DNA from: JAJVHZ01 sp041395385
Lineage (GTDB): Bacteria; Pseudomonadota; Gammaproteobacteria; JAJPIJ01
NCBI GenBank assembly: GCA_041395385.1
Contig: JAWLAN010000019.1
Location: 39,926-103,925 of the forward strand
Length of the DNA: 64,000 nucleotides
Reading direction: 5' to 3'
Below, one piece after another: positions 1-7,731 of the stretch. A program made the position numbers and the translations under genes. The notes under the pieces are model-generated. The model worked only from the letters and a program-made list of their open reading frames with translations. It was not told the origin of the DNA and searched no databases. Every line of letters begins with the position of its first letter. The stretch's first letter is position 1.

Positions 1-1
1 C

Positions 2-40
2 GTGGCGGCAGACGGGCTGCGCCGACTCGGACTGCAGTGA
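2..40 (+). CDS. Possible 3' end of a gene entering from the left
   Basis: An open frame from the window edge ends at a TGA at 38-40 and reads VADGLRRLGLQ. It is followed by a strong stem-loop at 94-120, which would suit the end of a transcription unit. Too little is visible to name a product, and a chance open frame of this length is common at this base composition. Confidence 0.25.
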   Translation: MAADGLRRLGLQ

Positions 41-93
41 ACCGGCCGGCTGTCGTTCGACCGGGGATTCGGGTCCGCGACCGACGCTGCAAT

Positions 94-120
94 GACAAAG
101 GGGCCCGAAGGCCCCTTGTC
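94..120. terminator. Stem-loop between convergent units, likely bidirectional terminator
   Basis: The arm GACAAAGGGGCC pairs with GGCCCCTTGTC around a CGAA loop, with one bulged A. It lies 28 bases downstream of the last pqqA stop on the minus strand and after the possible gene end on the plus strand. There is no long T-tract on either side, so termination is inferred from the hairpin and its position. Confidence 0.6.
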
Positions 121-147
121 AGTATTCAGAATGAATACGGGTAGTGC

Positions 148-222
148 TTAGCGGTTGCTGATGTACATCGTGACTTCGAAGCCAAAACGGACATCGGCGA
201 AAGCAGGGGTTTCCCAGGACAT
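148..222 (-). CDS. pqqA: PQQ precursor peptide PqqA, second copy
   Basis: This encodes a 24-residue peptide that starts MSWETPAF and ends EVTMYISNR. The PqqA hallmark is the conserved Glu and Tyr in the E-V-T-M-Y segment; these two side chains are cross-linked by PqqE and become pyrroloquinoline quinone. The length fits the family (22-24 residues). The ATG at 222 is preferred over the ATG at 231, because the GGAG motif directly abuts the latter and sits 9 bases from the former. The peptide is identical to the copy just upstream at 257-331; the two coding sequences differ at only two synonymous positions near the 3' end. No pqqB is seen downstream; a stem-loop follows instead. Confidence 0.9.
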   Translation of the reverse strand: MSWETPAFADVRFGFEVTMYISNR

Positions 223-256
223 GGTCGTCATCTCCAGTTGAAGTGGTGGTCGGCTA

Positions 257-331
257 TTAACGATTGCTGATGTACATCGTGACTTCGAAGCCAAAACGGA
301 CATCGGCGAAAGCAGGGGTTTCCCAGGACAT
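257..331 (-). CDS. pqqA: PQQ precursor peptide PqqA, first copy
   Basis: This encodes the same 24-residue peptide as the downstream copy, with the E-V-T-M-Y core whose Glu and Tyr form the PQQ backbone. It has a strong GGAGG eight bases before the ATG at 331. The copies are about 35 bases apart, and part of the leader including the ribosome site is also similar, so the duplicated unit includes translation signals. It is probably transcribed with the second copy from a promoter in 332-450. Duplicate pqqA genes are known in some PQQ-producing bacteria; the enzymes pqqBCDE must lie elsewhere or outside the window. Confidence 0.9.
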   Translation of the reverse strand: MSWETPAFADVRFGFEVTMYISNR

Positions 332-754
332 GTTCGTAACCTCCGGTCAGGTTGAATAGGTAAAGTTGAGTACCGCTCACTTAGACTTGGTGCAGACGGT
401 ATGCCAGGGTGCGTGCACGGCGGCAGCATCGGGTGAAAGATATTTTAATATCAATGTGTTAAGTGGCTGCTTTGCCGCACGACGATGCCGCGCACCCCGA
501 GCTGCACTTGGCCGGTTCGGTTGATGCGGACCAGTCCGCTGGCTGCCTGGAACCAGTCCAAGCCCGCCGTCCGGCCGGTCCTTCTCCCGGCCATGACCTG
601 CGGCGGGCATCGCGGCCGAGGCCACGATCGAGGCAAACCCCGCGAATACCGGCCAATGTGATGCGCAGGCCGGCGAGCCGCGCGACGGCGCATCGGCCCT
701 GGCACGTGCATTGCCGTCGGCAAGCCGGTCCCAACTCAACGGAGGATGAATTAC
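332..754. other. Intergenic region upstream of pqqA and of the PepSY gene
   Basis: This divergent region carries leader sequence for both directions. The part from about 345 to 470 is AT-richer and probably holds the pqqA promoter; 470-740 is GC-rich and I see no convincing gene in it. Confidence 0.5.
439..452. promoter_or_regulatory. AT-rich inverted repeat upstream of pqqA
   Basis: GATATT-TT-AATATC is a perfect 6-bp dyad with a two-base centre, about 107 bases upstream of the first pqqA start, in an otherwise GC-rich stretch. It could be an operator or part of a promoter. No regulator is identified. Confidence 0.3.
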
Positions 755-1279
755 ATGAAGAAGAGACTCGCAGCAGTTGCATTGATCGGTTCCGTCGCTT
801 TCGTCCCCGCGGCATCCGCGGATCATCGCCGCGGCGGCCTGGACGAATGCCTGGCGGCCGCGTCCGCCATCAAGGAGGGCTGGTACAGGAAGCTGGAGTA
901 CCTGACCATGACGCCGGCGGGCGTGCCGACGTACGAGATCGAGATCGAGGACGCCGACGGCGTGCAATGGGAACTGATGTGCAACGTGCAGACCGCGGCG
1001 ATCTACGAGATCGAGCGCGAGGTGAAGGACCCTTCCGATCCGCTGTTCAAGAAGCACGCGAAGGTCGACGAGGACACCGCCCGCAACGCGGCTCTGGCGA
1101 TCTATCCCGGAACGCCCGTGCACACCGAGTACGAGATCGAGGCGAACGGCGACGCGGCTTACGAGTTTGACATCGCCAGCCGCAAGGGCGCCACCTTCAA
1201 GGTCGAGGTCGATGCCGCGACCGGAAACATCACTGAGGTGTCGGTCGAAAGATGGGATATCGGGAGGGAAACCGAATGA
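755..1279 (+). CDS. Secreted PepSY-domain protein
   Basis: The 174-residue product begins MKKRLAAVALIG and has a Sec signal peptide ending near ASA (about residue 23). The mature part reads as two PepSY-like segments: one around residues 45-95 containing YEIEIEDADG, and one around 105-170 with AALAIYPGTP, YEFDIASRKG and VEVDAATGNI. PepSY proteins are periplasmic or membrane-anchored and are thought to modulate peptidases or sense small molecules; the exact role here is unknown. The start at 755 is chosen because GGAGG at 741-745 is nine bases away, whereas the ATG at 746 directly touches it. It stands alone, with over 450 bases before the next gene. Confidence 0.75.
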   Translation: MKKRLAAVALIGSVAFVPAASADHRRGGLDECLAAASAIKEGWYRKLEYLTMTPAGVPTYEIEIEDADGVQWELMCNVQTAAIYEIEREVKDPSDPLFKKHAKVDEDTARNAALAIYPGTPVHTEYEIEANGDAAYEFDIASRKGATFKVEVDAATGNITEVSVERWDIGRETE

Positions 1280-1733
1280 ATCGCGACCGGTAATCCTGGC
1301 TCGTGCGGTGGATGGCATGCCGGCGGCGGGGCGGTCCTTCCCGCTGCCGGCGTCGACGCCGCGCGCAGCCGTTGTCGCGCGCAACGTCCATGTGCGCCGT
1401 GCTTCCTTCCGAGAGGCCATCGCGCCGGAAATTTTCCCGCACCTCGCATCTTCCCTCAGCCACTCCCCGGCAGCGACCGACTGTCCGACGGCGGCCTCGT
1501 GGCCGGCGCACCCCTGCTCAGCCGCCGGTTCGGGGCGCCCACAACTCGCTCGCCGTTTCCATACCCACTAATGGGCAGACAGTGCGAGCAGCATCCCTCG
1601 CGGCTGGATTCGCCGCCGCCAGCGCGCCGGTGGACGGCGCGTCACAGTTGACAACGACTGCGGCAAGTATTGATGTGAGCACCATGCGGATCGCAGGGTG
1701 CGCCCCCGTCCGCGTCAACCGAGGAGAGCAAGA
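1280..1733. other. Intergenic region upstream of the polyamine transporter
   Basis: I see no gene here. A TTGACA at 1648-1653 is a possible -35 element for the transporter operon, but no good -10 follows at proper spacing. GAGGAG at 1721-1726 is the ribosome site of the binding-protein gene. Confidence 0.4.
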
Positions 1734-2780
1734 ATGATCAAGAAATCACTGGCTGTGGTCGCGTGTGCCGCCATGACGACGCTTGCGGGGACGGCGGCGG
1801 CGGAGTCGAAGATCGTCATCTCCAACTGGGATGGATACATGCCGAAGGATCTGCTCGAGAACTTCACCAGGGAGACGGGCATCGCCGCTGAGATGACGGT
1901 GCACGCCACCAACGAGGAGATCATGGGCAAGGTGGTGGCATCGGGCGGCAAGGGCTACGACGTGCTGTTCGTCTCCGGCCAGTTCGCCGAGGCGCTGCAC
2001 AAGCTCGGACTCGCCGCCGAGCTGGACCACGGCAAGATACCCAATCTCGCCAACCTCTACCCCGAGGCGATGCAGCTCAGCCACGACCCCGGGCTGAGGT
2101 TCTCCGTACCCTACGCCTGGGGCACGACCGGACTGTGCTACCGCAGCGACGTGGTCGACCCCGCGCCCACGAGCTGGAACGATCTGCTCGAGCCTGCCGA
2201 TGCGCTGAAGGGCAAGACGACGATGCTGAAGACGGATCGCTGGCTCATGATGCCTGCGCTGCTGGCGCTCGGCTATTCCGTCAACACCGTGGACGAGGGC
2301 GAGATCGCCAAGGCCAAGGCGCTGCTCGTCGAAACCAAGAAGACGCTGCTCGCCTACGACGACACCACGTTCTATCAGAAGCTCGTCTCCGGCGAGGCCT
2401 CCATGGTCGAGGCCTGGGACGGCTGGTGCAACTACGGCATCACCGAGAACGCGGCCATCAAGTACGTGGTGCCGGGCGAGGGCAGCGACATGTGGGTCGA
2501 TACCATGGTGGTGGCCGCCGCCAGCGAGAACAGGGAGGCGGCCGAGGCCTTCATCAACTACGTGCTCAGGCCCGAGATCCACCGCTGGGTGGCGGAGAAC
2601 ATCCTCTACAAGGTGCCGAACAAGGTGGCGATGGAGGCGCTGGATCCGAAGCTCATCGAGCAGTATCCCAACATCGGCATGACGCCGGCGGAGCTGATGA
2701 AGTACGAGCAGCTGCGTGATCTGGGCGAGGGGCAGAAGCTCTGGTCGCGGACGGTGAACGAGATCACCACAGCCAACTGA
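1734..2780 (+). CDS. Polyamine ABC transporter substrate-binding protein (PotD-like)
   Basis: This is the periplasmic receptor of a spermidine/putrescine-type importer, 348 residues long. It has a signal peptide MIKKSLAVVACAAM...GTAAA (cleavage near residue 23), followed at once by the family's opening strand KIVISNWDGYMPKD. Later blocks FSVPYAWGTTGLCYR, VEAWDGWCNYG and IHRWVAENILYKVPN also fit PotD/PotF proteins. The ATG at 1734 has GAGGAG eight bases upstream. It is first in a run with two permeases and an ATPase and lies upstream of a PuuB-like oxidase, so putrescine or a related amine is the likely ligand. The exact polyamine cannot be told from sequence alone. Confidence 0.9.
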   Translation: MIKKSLAVVACAAMTTLAGTAAAESKIVISNWDGYMPKDLLENFTRETGIAAEMTVHATNEEIMGKVVASGGKGYDVLFVSGQFAEALHKLGLAAELDHGKIPNLANLYPEAMQLSHDPGLRFSVPYAWGTTGLCYRSDVVDPAPTSWNDLLEPADALKGKTTMLKTDRWLMMPALLALGYSVNTVDEGEIAKAKALLVETKKTLLAYDDTTFYQKLVSGEASMVEAWDGWCNYGITENAAIKYVVPGEGSDMWVDTMVVAAASENREAAEAFINYVLRPEIHRWVAENILYKVPNKVAMEALDPKLIEQYPNIGMTPAELMKYEQLRDLGEGQKLWSRTVNEITTAN

Positions 2781-2869
2781 CACGCACCGCGAGCCGGGCG
2801 TAGCCCCGCGCTCCTGCACGGGCGGGGGTGTGGGGCGTTCGCCGGTTCGTCCGCACGCGCTGGATCCGC

Positions 2870-3718
2870 ATGGCCATCTCGCGCCGTCTCGTGCTCACCG
2901 GTCCGGGCCTGGCCTGGATCGCCGGCCTGCTCGTCGTTCCCTGCGCCCTCATCGTCGCCAACAGCTTCTTCGAGCGCGGCGTATACGGCGGCATCGACCA
3001 CGTCCTCACGCTGGGCAATTATGCGCGCGCGGTCGATCCGCTGTACGCGGGCATCTTCTGGAGCTCCGCCCGTGTCGCGCTCGTCACCACGCTGGTCTCG
3101 CTGCTCATCGCCTATCCGGCCGCGTACCGCATCGCGCTCATGGCCAGGCGCCGGCAGCTGGCCTGTCTCATCCTCGTCATGATGCCGCTGTGGAGCAACT
3201 ACCTCATCCGCACCTACGCCTGGATGGTCCTGCTCAACAGCGAGGGCCTGATCAACCGCCTGCTGCTTGCCGGCGGCATCGTCGACGCGCCTCTGCCGCT
3301 GCTCTACAACGACTTCGCCATCGTCGTCGGGCTGGTCTACAGCTACGCGCCGTTCATGATCCTGGCGCTGTACAGCTCGATCTCGAAGCTGGGTCCGGAC
3401 CTGCGCGAGGCCTCCGCCGACCTCGGCGCCAGCCCCGTCATGACCTTCTGGCGCGTCACCCTGCCGCTGACCGTGCCGGGCATCGCCGCCGGTTGCGTCT
3501 TCGTCTTCGTGCTGTCGATCGGCAACTTCGTCACGCCGGATCTGCTGGGTGGCGGCAAGCGCACGATGATCGGCAACCTCATCTACGCGCAGTTCCTGAC
3601 CGCGCGCGACTGGCCGTTCGGCTCGGCCATCGCCACCATAGTCATCGGCATCATGATGCTGCTGCTCACCGCGCAGGCCCTCCTGGTCCACCGCAGGACC
3701 CGCGAGGAGCGCGCATGA
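2870..3718 (+). CDS. Polyamine ABC transporter permease (PotB-like)
   Basis: This inner-membrane permease of about 282 residues has around six membrane segments. The EAA loop that contacts the ATPase is at about residues 180-199 (EASADLGASPVMTFWRVTLP). The stretch WSNYLIRTYAWMVLLNSEG and the ending RDWPFGSAIATIVIG match PotB proteins closely. The start is uncertain: the ATG at 2870 gives a normal PotB N-terminus, while a GTG at 2828 behind a G-rich stretch would add 14 residues. Its stop overlaps the next gene's ATG (ATGA), so the two permeases are translationally coupled. Confidence 0.9.
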   Translation: MAISRRLVLTGPGLAWIAGLLVVPCALIVANSFFERGVYGGIDHVLTLGNYARAVDPLYAGIFWSSARVALVTTLVSLLIAYPAAYRIALMARRRQLACLILVMMPLWSNYLIRTYAWMVLLNSEGLINRLLLAGGIVDAPLPLLYNDFAIVVGLVYSYAPFMILALYSSISKLGPDLREASADLGASPVMTFWRVTLPLTVPGIAAGCVFVFVLSIGNFVTPDLLGGGKRTMIGNLIYAQFLTARDWPFGSAIATIVIGIMMLLLTAQALLVHRRTREERA

Positions 3719-4512
3719 GCCCGGCCCGCCGCGGCTTCGATCCGGTCCGGGCGTGGCTCGCCGGCCACCTGGCGCTGGTGTACGTCTTCCTGTACGTGCC
3801 CATCCTCGTGCTGGTCGTGCTGTCGTTCAACAGGGCCGGCCTGCCCACCGTGTGGAGCGGGTTCTCGCTGGAGTGGTATGCGAAGCTCGCCGCCAACGAG
3901 AAGATCGTCGGTTCCGTGGTCAATTCGCTCGTCATCGCGTTCTCGGCCACCGCGATCTCCACCGTCATCGGCACGCTGCTGGCAATGGGCCTGGAGGAGC
4001 GCCGCCCCGGGGTGGCCACCGAGGCGCTGATCGCCGCGCCGATGATCATCCCCGACATCGTCATGGCGATCTCGCTGCTGAGCTTCTACTCGCTCGTCAA
4101 GCTCACGCTCGGCGTGCATTCCGTCATCCTGAGCCACTGCGTCTTCATGATCTCGTTCGCCTGCGCCGTGGTCCGCACCCGCTTCAAGCAGTTCGATCAC
4201 TCCATCATCGAGGCCTCCATCGACCTGGGGGCGAGCGAGATCACGACCTTCCGGCGCGTGACGCTGCCGGTGATCGCGCCCGGCGTGATCGCCGCGGCCC
4301 TGCTGGGATTCACGCTGTCGTTCGACGAGTTCATCATCGCCTATTTCACCAGCGGTCCCGGCGCCTCCTCGATCACCTTCCCGATGCAGATCTACGCGAT
4401 GATCCGCTTCGGCGTGACGCCGGACGTCAACGCCGTGGCCACGATCGTCATGTTCGTCTCGTTCCTGCTCATCTTCCTCTCGCAGCGGATCAACCGGGGG
4501 GCCGTGGAGTGA
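3715..4512 (+). CDS. Polyamine ABC transporter permease (PotC-like)
   Basis: This second permease of the importer has 265 residues. It has an N-terminal membrane anchor (HLALVYVFLYVPILVLVVLS), further hydrophobic segments and the EAA motif at about residues 166-185 (EASIDLGASEITTFRRVTLP). The motif SFDEFIIAYFTSGPG near the C-terminus is typical of PotC. It overlaps the upstream permease by four bases and the downstream ATPase by four bases, so all three are made as a coupled unit. Confidence 0.92.
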   Translation: MSPARRGFDPVRAWLAGHLALVYVFLYVPILVLVVLSFNRAGLPTVWSGFSLEWYAKLAANEKIVGSVVNSLVIAFSATAISTVIGTLLAMGLEERRPGVATEALIAAPMIIPDIVMAISLLSFYSLVKLTLGVHSVILSHCVFMISFACAVVRTRFKQFDHSIIEASIDLGASEITTFRRVTLPVIAPGVIAAALLGFTLSFDEFIIAYFTSGPGASSITFPMQIYAMIRFGVTPDVNAVATIVMFVSFLLIFLSQRINRGAVE

Positions 4513-5570
4513 GCGCCCTGCTGCAGGTCGAGGGTGTCACGAAGCGATTCGGCGAGGTGACGGCCGTCGACGGCCTCGATCTCGGCATCGGCCAGAGCGA
4601 GTTCTTCGCGCTGCTCGGGCCCTCGGGCTGCGGCAAGACGACGCTGCTGCGCATGATCGCGGGGTTCGAGGTGCCCGATGCCGGCCGCATCCTGCTCGAC
4701 GGCGCCGATATCACCGGCCTGAAGGCGAACAGGCGCCCCGTCAATCTCATGTTCCAGTCCTATGCGCTGTTCCCGCACATGACGGTCTTCGGCAACGTCG
4801 CCTACGGGCTGGAGATGGAGGGGGTGCGGGGCGAGGAGCTCAAGCGCCGCGTCGGCGAGGCGCTGGAGATGGTGCAGCTCGCCGCCCTCGCCGGCCGCAA
4901 GCCGGGCCAGCTCTCCGGCGGTCAGAAGCAGCGCGTGGCCCTGGCCCGCGCGCTCATCAAGCGGCCGCGGCTGCTGCTGCTCGACGAGCCGCTGGGGGCG
5001 CTGGACCGCAAGCTGCGCGGGCAGATGCAGATCGAGCTCAAGCGCCTGCAGCGCGAGACCGGCATCGCCTTCCTGGTGGTCACGCACGACCAGGAAGAGG
5101 CCATCACGATGGCCGATCGCATCGCGCTGCTGAATCACGGCCGCATCGCGCAGCAGGGAGAACCGCGGCTGCTGTACGAGCAGCCCGACAACCGCTTCGT
5201 CGCCGACTTCATCGGCCAGATGAACTTCCTCGAGGGCGTGCGCCGCGCCGAGGGCTTCGAGCTGCCCGGTCTGGGCGTGCTCGGCGCCGCGAACCTCGAA
5301 CGGGTGCCGCCGGGCACCGCGGCGACGCTCGCGGTCCGCCCGGAGCGCATCGAGGTGAGCGCCGCGCTGTTGGAGAGCGGGCTGGAGGCCACGGTGCAGG
5401 GCATGGCCTATCATGGACAGGATCTGATCCTGCACGTGCGCCTTTGCGGCAACGAGGCGCCGCTGGTGGCGCGGCTGCCGGCCGCGGAGGCGGACGCGGT
5501 CCATCTGTCGCCGGGATCGCGGGTGTGGTGCCGGTGGCCGGCCGCCAACGCCCGGATACTGATCGATTAG
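4509..5570 (+). CDS. Polyamine ABC transporter ATPase (PotA-like)
   Basis: This 353-residue ATPase energises the importer. Walker A is GPSGCGKTT at 37-45, the Q-loop is in FQSYALFPHM, the signature LSGGQ is at 135-139 and Walker B is LLLLDEP near 155, followed by the switch histidine in VTHDQEEA. The C-terminal third is a TOBE-type regulatory domain, as in PotA/MalK ATPases. It starts at a GTG that overlaps the PotC-like stop (GTGA), which is why an ATG-only reading would misplace the start. Confidence 0.92.
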   Translation: MSALLQVEGVTKRFGEVTAVDGLDLGIGQSEFFALLGPSGCGKTTLLRMIAGFEVPDAGRILLDGADITGLKANRRPVNLMFQSYALFPHMTVFGNVAYGLEMEGVRGEELKRRVGEALEMVQLAALAGRKPGQLSGGQKQRVALARALIKRPRLLLLDEPLGALDRKLRGQMQIELKRLQRETGIAFLVVTHDQEEAITMADRIALLNHGRIAQQGEPRLLYEQPDNRFVADFIGQMNFLEGVRRAEGFELPGLGVLGAANLERVPPGTAATLAVRPERIEVSAALLESGLEATVQGMAYHGQDLILHVRLCGNEAPLVARLPAAEADAVHLSPGSRVWCRWPAANARILID

Positions 5571-5607
5571 CTCGACATCGACGATAAAACCACGGGGGGA
5601 GCATCAG

Positions 5608-6900
5608 ATGAGCAAGACCATCGTCCTGTTTCCGGAGGCGGCCTTCGGTCCGGCACTGAACTGCGTGGGCATCGCGCAACGACTGCGCGCCATGGGCCAC
5701 AATCCGGTCTTCGTCTGCGACAAGGGCTTCAAGGGCGTCTTCGAGAAGTACGGCTTCGAGGAGAACCTGGTCGACATGTCCGGCGGCATGTCGGATGAGG
5801 AGATCGCGAAGTTCTGGGCCAACTTCATCGCCGAGAAGCAACCGCACTTCCGCCTCTCGCCGATCGACCAGCTGCCGACCTACGTCATCCCGGTCTGGGA
5901 GGCGATCGTCGACTCCGCCATCATCGCCGAGGAGGGGCTCAACGCGCACCTGCATCGGATCAGGCCCGACGTGGTGGCCGTGGACAACGTCATCCTCTTC
6001 CCGGCGATCAAGAAGGCCGGCTGTCCATGGGTGCGCATCATCTCCTGCTCGGAGAACGAGATCCCCGATCCGGACATCCCGCCGCACCTCTCCGGCTGCC
6101 ACGAGAACGACAAGGCCGGATTCAAGGCCTTCGAGGAGCGGTTCCTCGAGCTGGTGAAGCCGACCCACGACCGCTTCAACGAATTCCTGGCCAGCCAGGG
6201 GCATCCGCCGTACAAGCCCGGCGAGTTCTTCGAGGCCTCCCCCACCATGAACCTGCTGCTGTACCCGAAGCCGCTCGCCTTCAAGCGCCGCACGCCGCTC
6301 AATCCGGCGCGCTTCCAGTACCTGGAGGGCTGCGTGCGCGACGAGGGTACCTACACGGTTCCGCGGTTCGCCGCCAACGACGACAGGCCGCTCATCTACG
6401 TCTCCTACGGCTCGCTGGGCGCGGCCGACGTGGAGCTCTACAAGCGGCTGATCGCCGTCTTCGCCAATCTGCCCTACCGTTTCCTGATGAACGTCGGCGA
6501 CTACATCGGCGAGTACAGCGACGTGCCGCCGAACGTGCACCTGGAGAGCTGGTACCCGCAGCCCGCCGTCATCCCGCACGCGGACCTGGTCATACATCAC
6601 GGCGGCAACAACAGCTTCAACGAGTCGCTGTACTTCGGCAAGCCCGCGATCATCATGCCGTTCTGCTGGGACGGGCTGGACAACGCCGCCCGCATCCACG
6701 ACACCGGTTACGGCGAGCAGCTGCCGCGCTACGCCTGGACCGAGGAGCAGATGTCCTCGACGATCGCGCGCCTGCTCGCCGATGCGGCGATGCATGGCCG
6801 ACTGGCGCAGCTCTCCGCGCACATGCAGGCCGCCAGGGGGACGGAGAAGGCGGCGCACATACTGGCCGCGATCGCCACGCACGGCCGCTACGTGCCGTGA
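5608..6900 (+). CDS. GT1-like (UGT/MGT-type) glycosyltransferase
   Basis: This 430-residue protein shows the two-lobed GT-B layout. The N-terminal part has an acceptor-side nucleotide-fold start (IVLFPEAAFGPALNCVGIAQ). The C-terminal donor-binding part holds VHLESWYPQPAVIPHADLV, then HHGGNNSFNESLYFGKP and IIMPFCWDGLDNA at residues 310-370. These correspond to the HxGxxSxxE and ...PxxxDQ region of UGT/MGT enzymes, with Asp at the sugar-contacting position. It lies 37 bases after the PotA-like gene with a GGGGGAG site. A glycosyltransferase between a polyamine importer and a polyamine oxidase is unexpected; its acceptor is unknown. Confidence 0.75.
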   Translation: MSKTIVLFPEAAFGPALNCVGIAQRLRAMGHNPVFVCDKGFKGVFEKYGFEENLVDMSGGMSDEEIAKFWANFIAEKQPHFRLSPIDQLPTYVIPVWEAIVDSAIIAEEGLNAHLHRIRPDVVAVDNVILFPAIKKAGCPWVRIISCSENEIPDPDIPPHLSGCHENDKAGFKAFEERFLELVKPTHDRFNEFLASQGHPPYKPGEFFEASPTMNLLLYPKPLAFKRRTPLNPARFQYLEGCVRDEGTYTVPRFAANDDRPLIYVSYGSLGAADVELYKRLIAVFANLPYRFLMNVGDYIGEYSDVPPNVHLESWYPQPAVIPHADLVIHHGGNNSFNESLYFGKPAIIMPFCWDGLDNAARIHDTGYGEQLPRYAWTEEQMSSTIARLLADAAMHGRLAQLSAHMQAARGTEKAAHILAAIATHGRYVP

Positions 6901-6905
6901 ACGCC

Positions 6906-6965
6906 GGCTGGAAGGGCAGGTGCACGGTCCACGAGACGCTGCGCAACGTCTACATGCTGCGATAG
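6906..6965 (+). pseudogene. Remnant tail of a duplicated cupin gene
   Basis: The 19 codons before the TAG read GWKGRCTVHETLRNVYMLR. They match the last residues of the intact cupin just downstream (DWKGTCRVHETVRKVYMIR) at 13 of 19 positions. They sit directly after the glycosyltransferase stop with no start or upstream domain. This is the 3' end of a second, otherwise deleted cupin copy; the divergence shows that the two were paralogues rather than a very recent copy. Confidence 0.7.
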
Positions 6966-6978
6966 GGGAGATTGAACA

Positions 6979-7323
6979 GTGACCACACCCGTACTCTACG
7001 ACCCGAGGTCGATCACCGATCTGAAGGACTGGGGCCCGGTTCCGACGATGATCGAGGGCGTCTCGCACACCTCGGGCCGGCTCCTGCACAAGGGCCCCGA
7101 CGGCGAGAACGAATCCGGCATCTGGGTGTGCACGCCCGGCTACTGGTACTGCCACGTGACGCGGGACGAGTTCTGCCACTTCCTCTCGGGGCGCTGCACC
7201 TACACCCACGAGAGCGGCGAGGTCATCGAGATCCGCCCCGACACGATCGCCTTCTTCCCGAAGGACTGGAAGGGCACCTGCCGCGTGCACGAGACCGTGC
7301 GCAAGGTCTACATGATCCGCTAG
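6979..7323 (+). CDS. Cupin-fold protein (DUF861/Cupin_3, ureidoglycine aminohydrolase-like)
   Basis: This is a single-domain cupin of 114 residues. The C-terminal half (EFCHFLSGRCTYTHESGEV through FFPKDWKGTCRVHETVRKVY) is the Cupin_3 signature found in small proteins next to polyamine and amino-acid oxidases. It starts at GTG 6979 with GGGGAGA ten bases upstream. The upstream remnant at 6906 shows there were once two cupin genes here. Cytoplasmic; a regulatory or small-molecule role in the neighbouring amine pathway is plausible but not shown. Confidence 0.8.
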   Translation: MTTPVLYDPRSITDLKDWGPVPTMIEGVSHTSGRLLHKGPDGENESGIWVCTPGYWYCHVTRDEFCHFLSGRCTYTHESGEVIEIRPDTIAFFPKDWKGTCRVHETVRKVYMIR

Positions 7324-7329
7324 CCGACC

Positions 7330-7719
7330 GTGACCGGCCTGGATCCGCATGCGGGGCAGGTCATTCTCGGCAACGGGTTCGTGACGAGGAAGGACCTGCC
7401 GCTGCGCGACGTCGTCAATCCCGCGGCTCTCTCGATCGTCGGCCGCACCGCGCAATGCACGCCGGCGATCATCGCCGAGGCGCTCGGGCTCGCGGTCCGC
7501 GCACAGAGGGACTGGGTGGCGCTCGACGGCAAGTCGCGCGCCGCCGCGCTGCACCGCCTGGCCGACGCGATGGAGGCGGACACCGCCGGTGGCGCCGCGG
7601 AGCTCATGACCCGCGCCTTCCGCCGTTCGAAGATGGTGATGATGGATCCGAAGCCGCAGCTGCAGTCGTGTACCCGGCCACGGCGGAGTTCTGCGCGAGC
7701 GCGGCGGCCGCTACGATGA
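7330..7719 (+). pseudogene. Aldehyde dehydrogenase N-terminal remnant
   Basis: The first 90 or so codons read like the start of an aldehyde dehydrogenase: a small beta-arm, then VVNPAALSIVGRTAQCTPA, a helix ending AVRAQRDWVALDGKSRAAAL and HRLADAMEAD. The family is normally near 480 residues, but here the homology stops after AELMTR. The catalytic Cys and Glu and the NAD-binding core are absent. The remaining codons are Arg/Ser-rich read-through. A deletion appears to have removed most of the gene, up to the oxidase that begins at 7732. The lost step would be oxidation of the aldehyde produced by a PuuB-type oxidase. Confidence 0.65.
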
Positions 7720-7731
7720 CGGGCAATCATC

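Noticed and set aside
5209..7554. Minus-strand open frame of 781 codons
   Set aside because: Antisense shadow of the PotA-like, glycosyltransferase and cupin genes.
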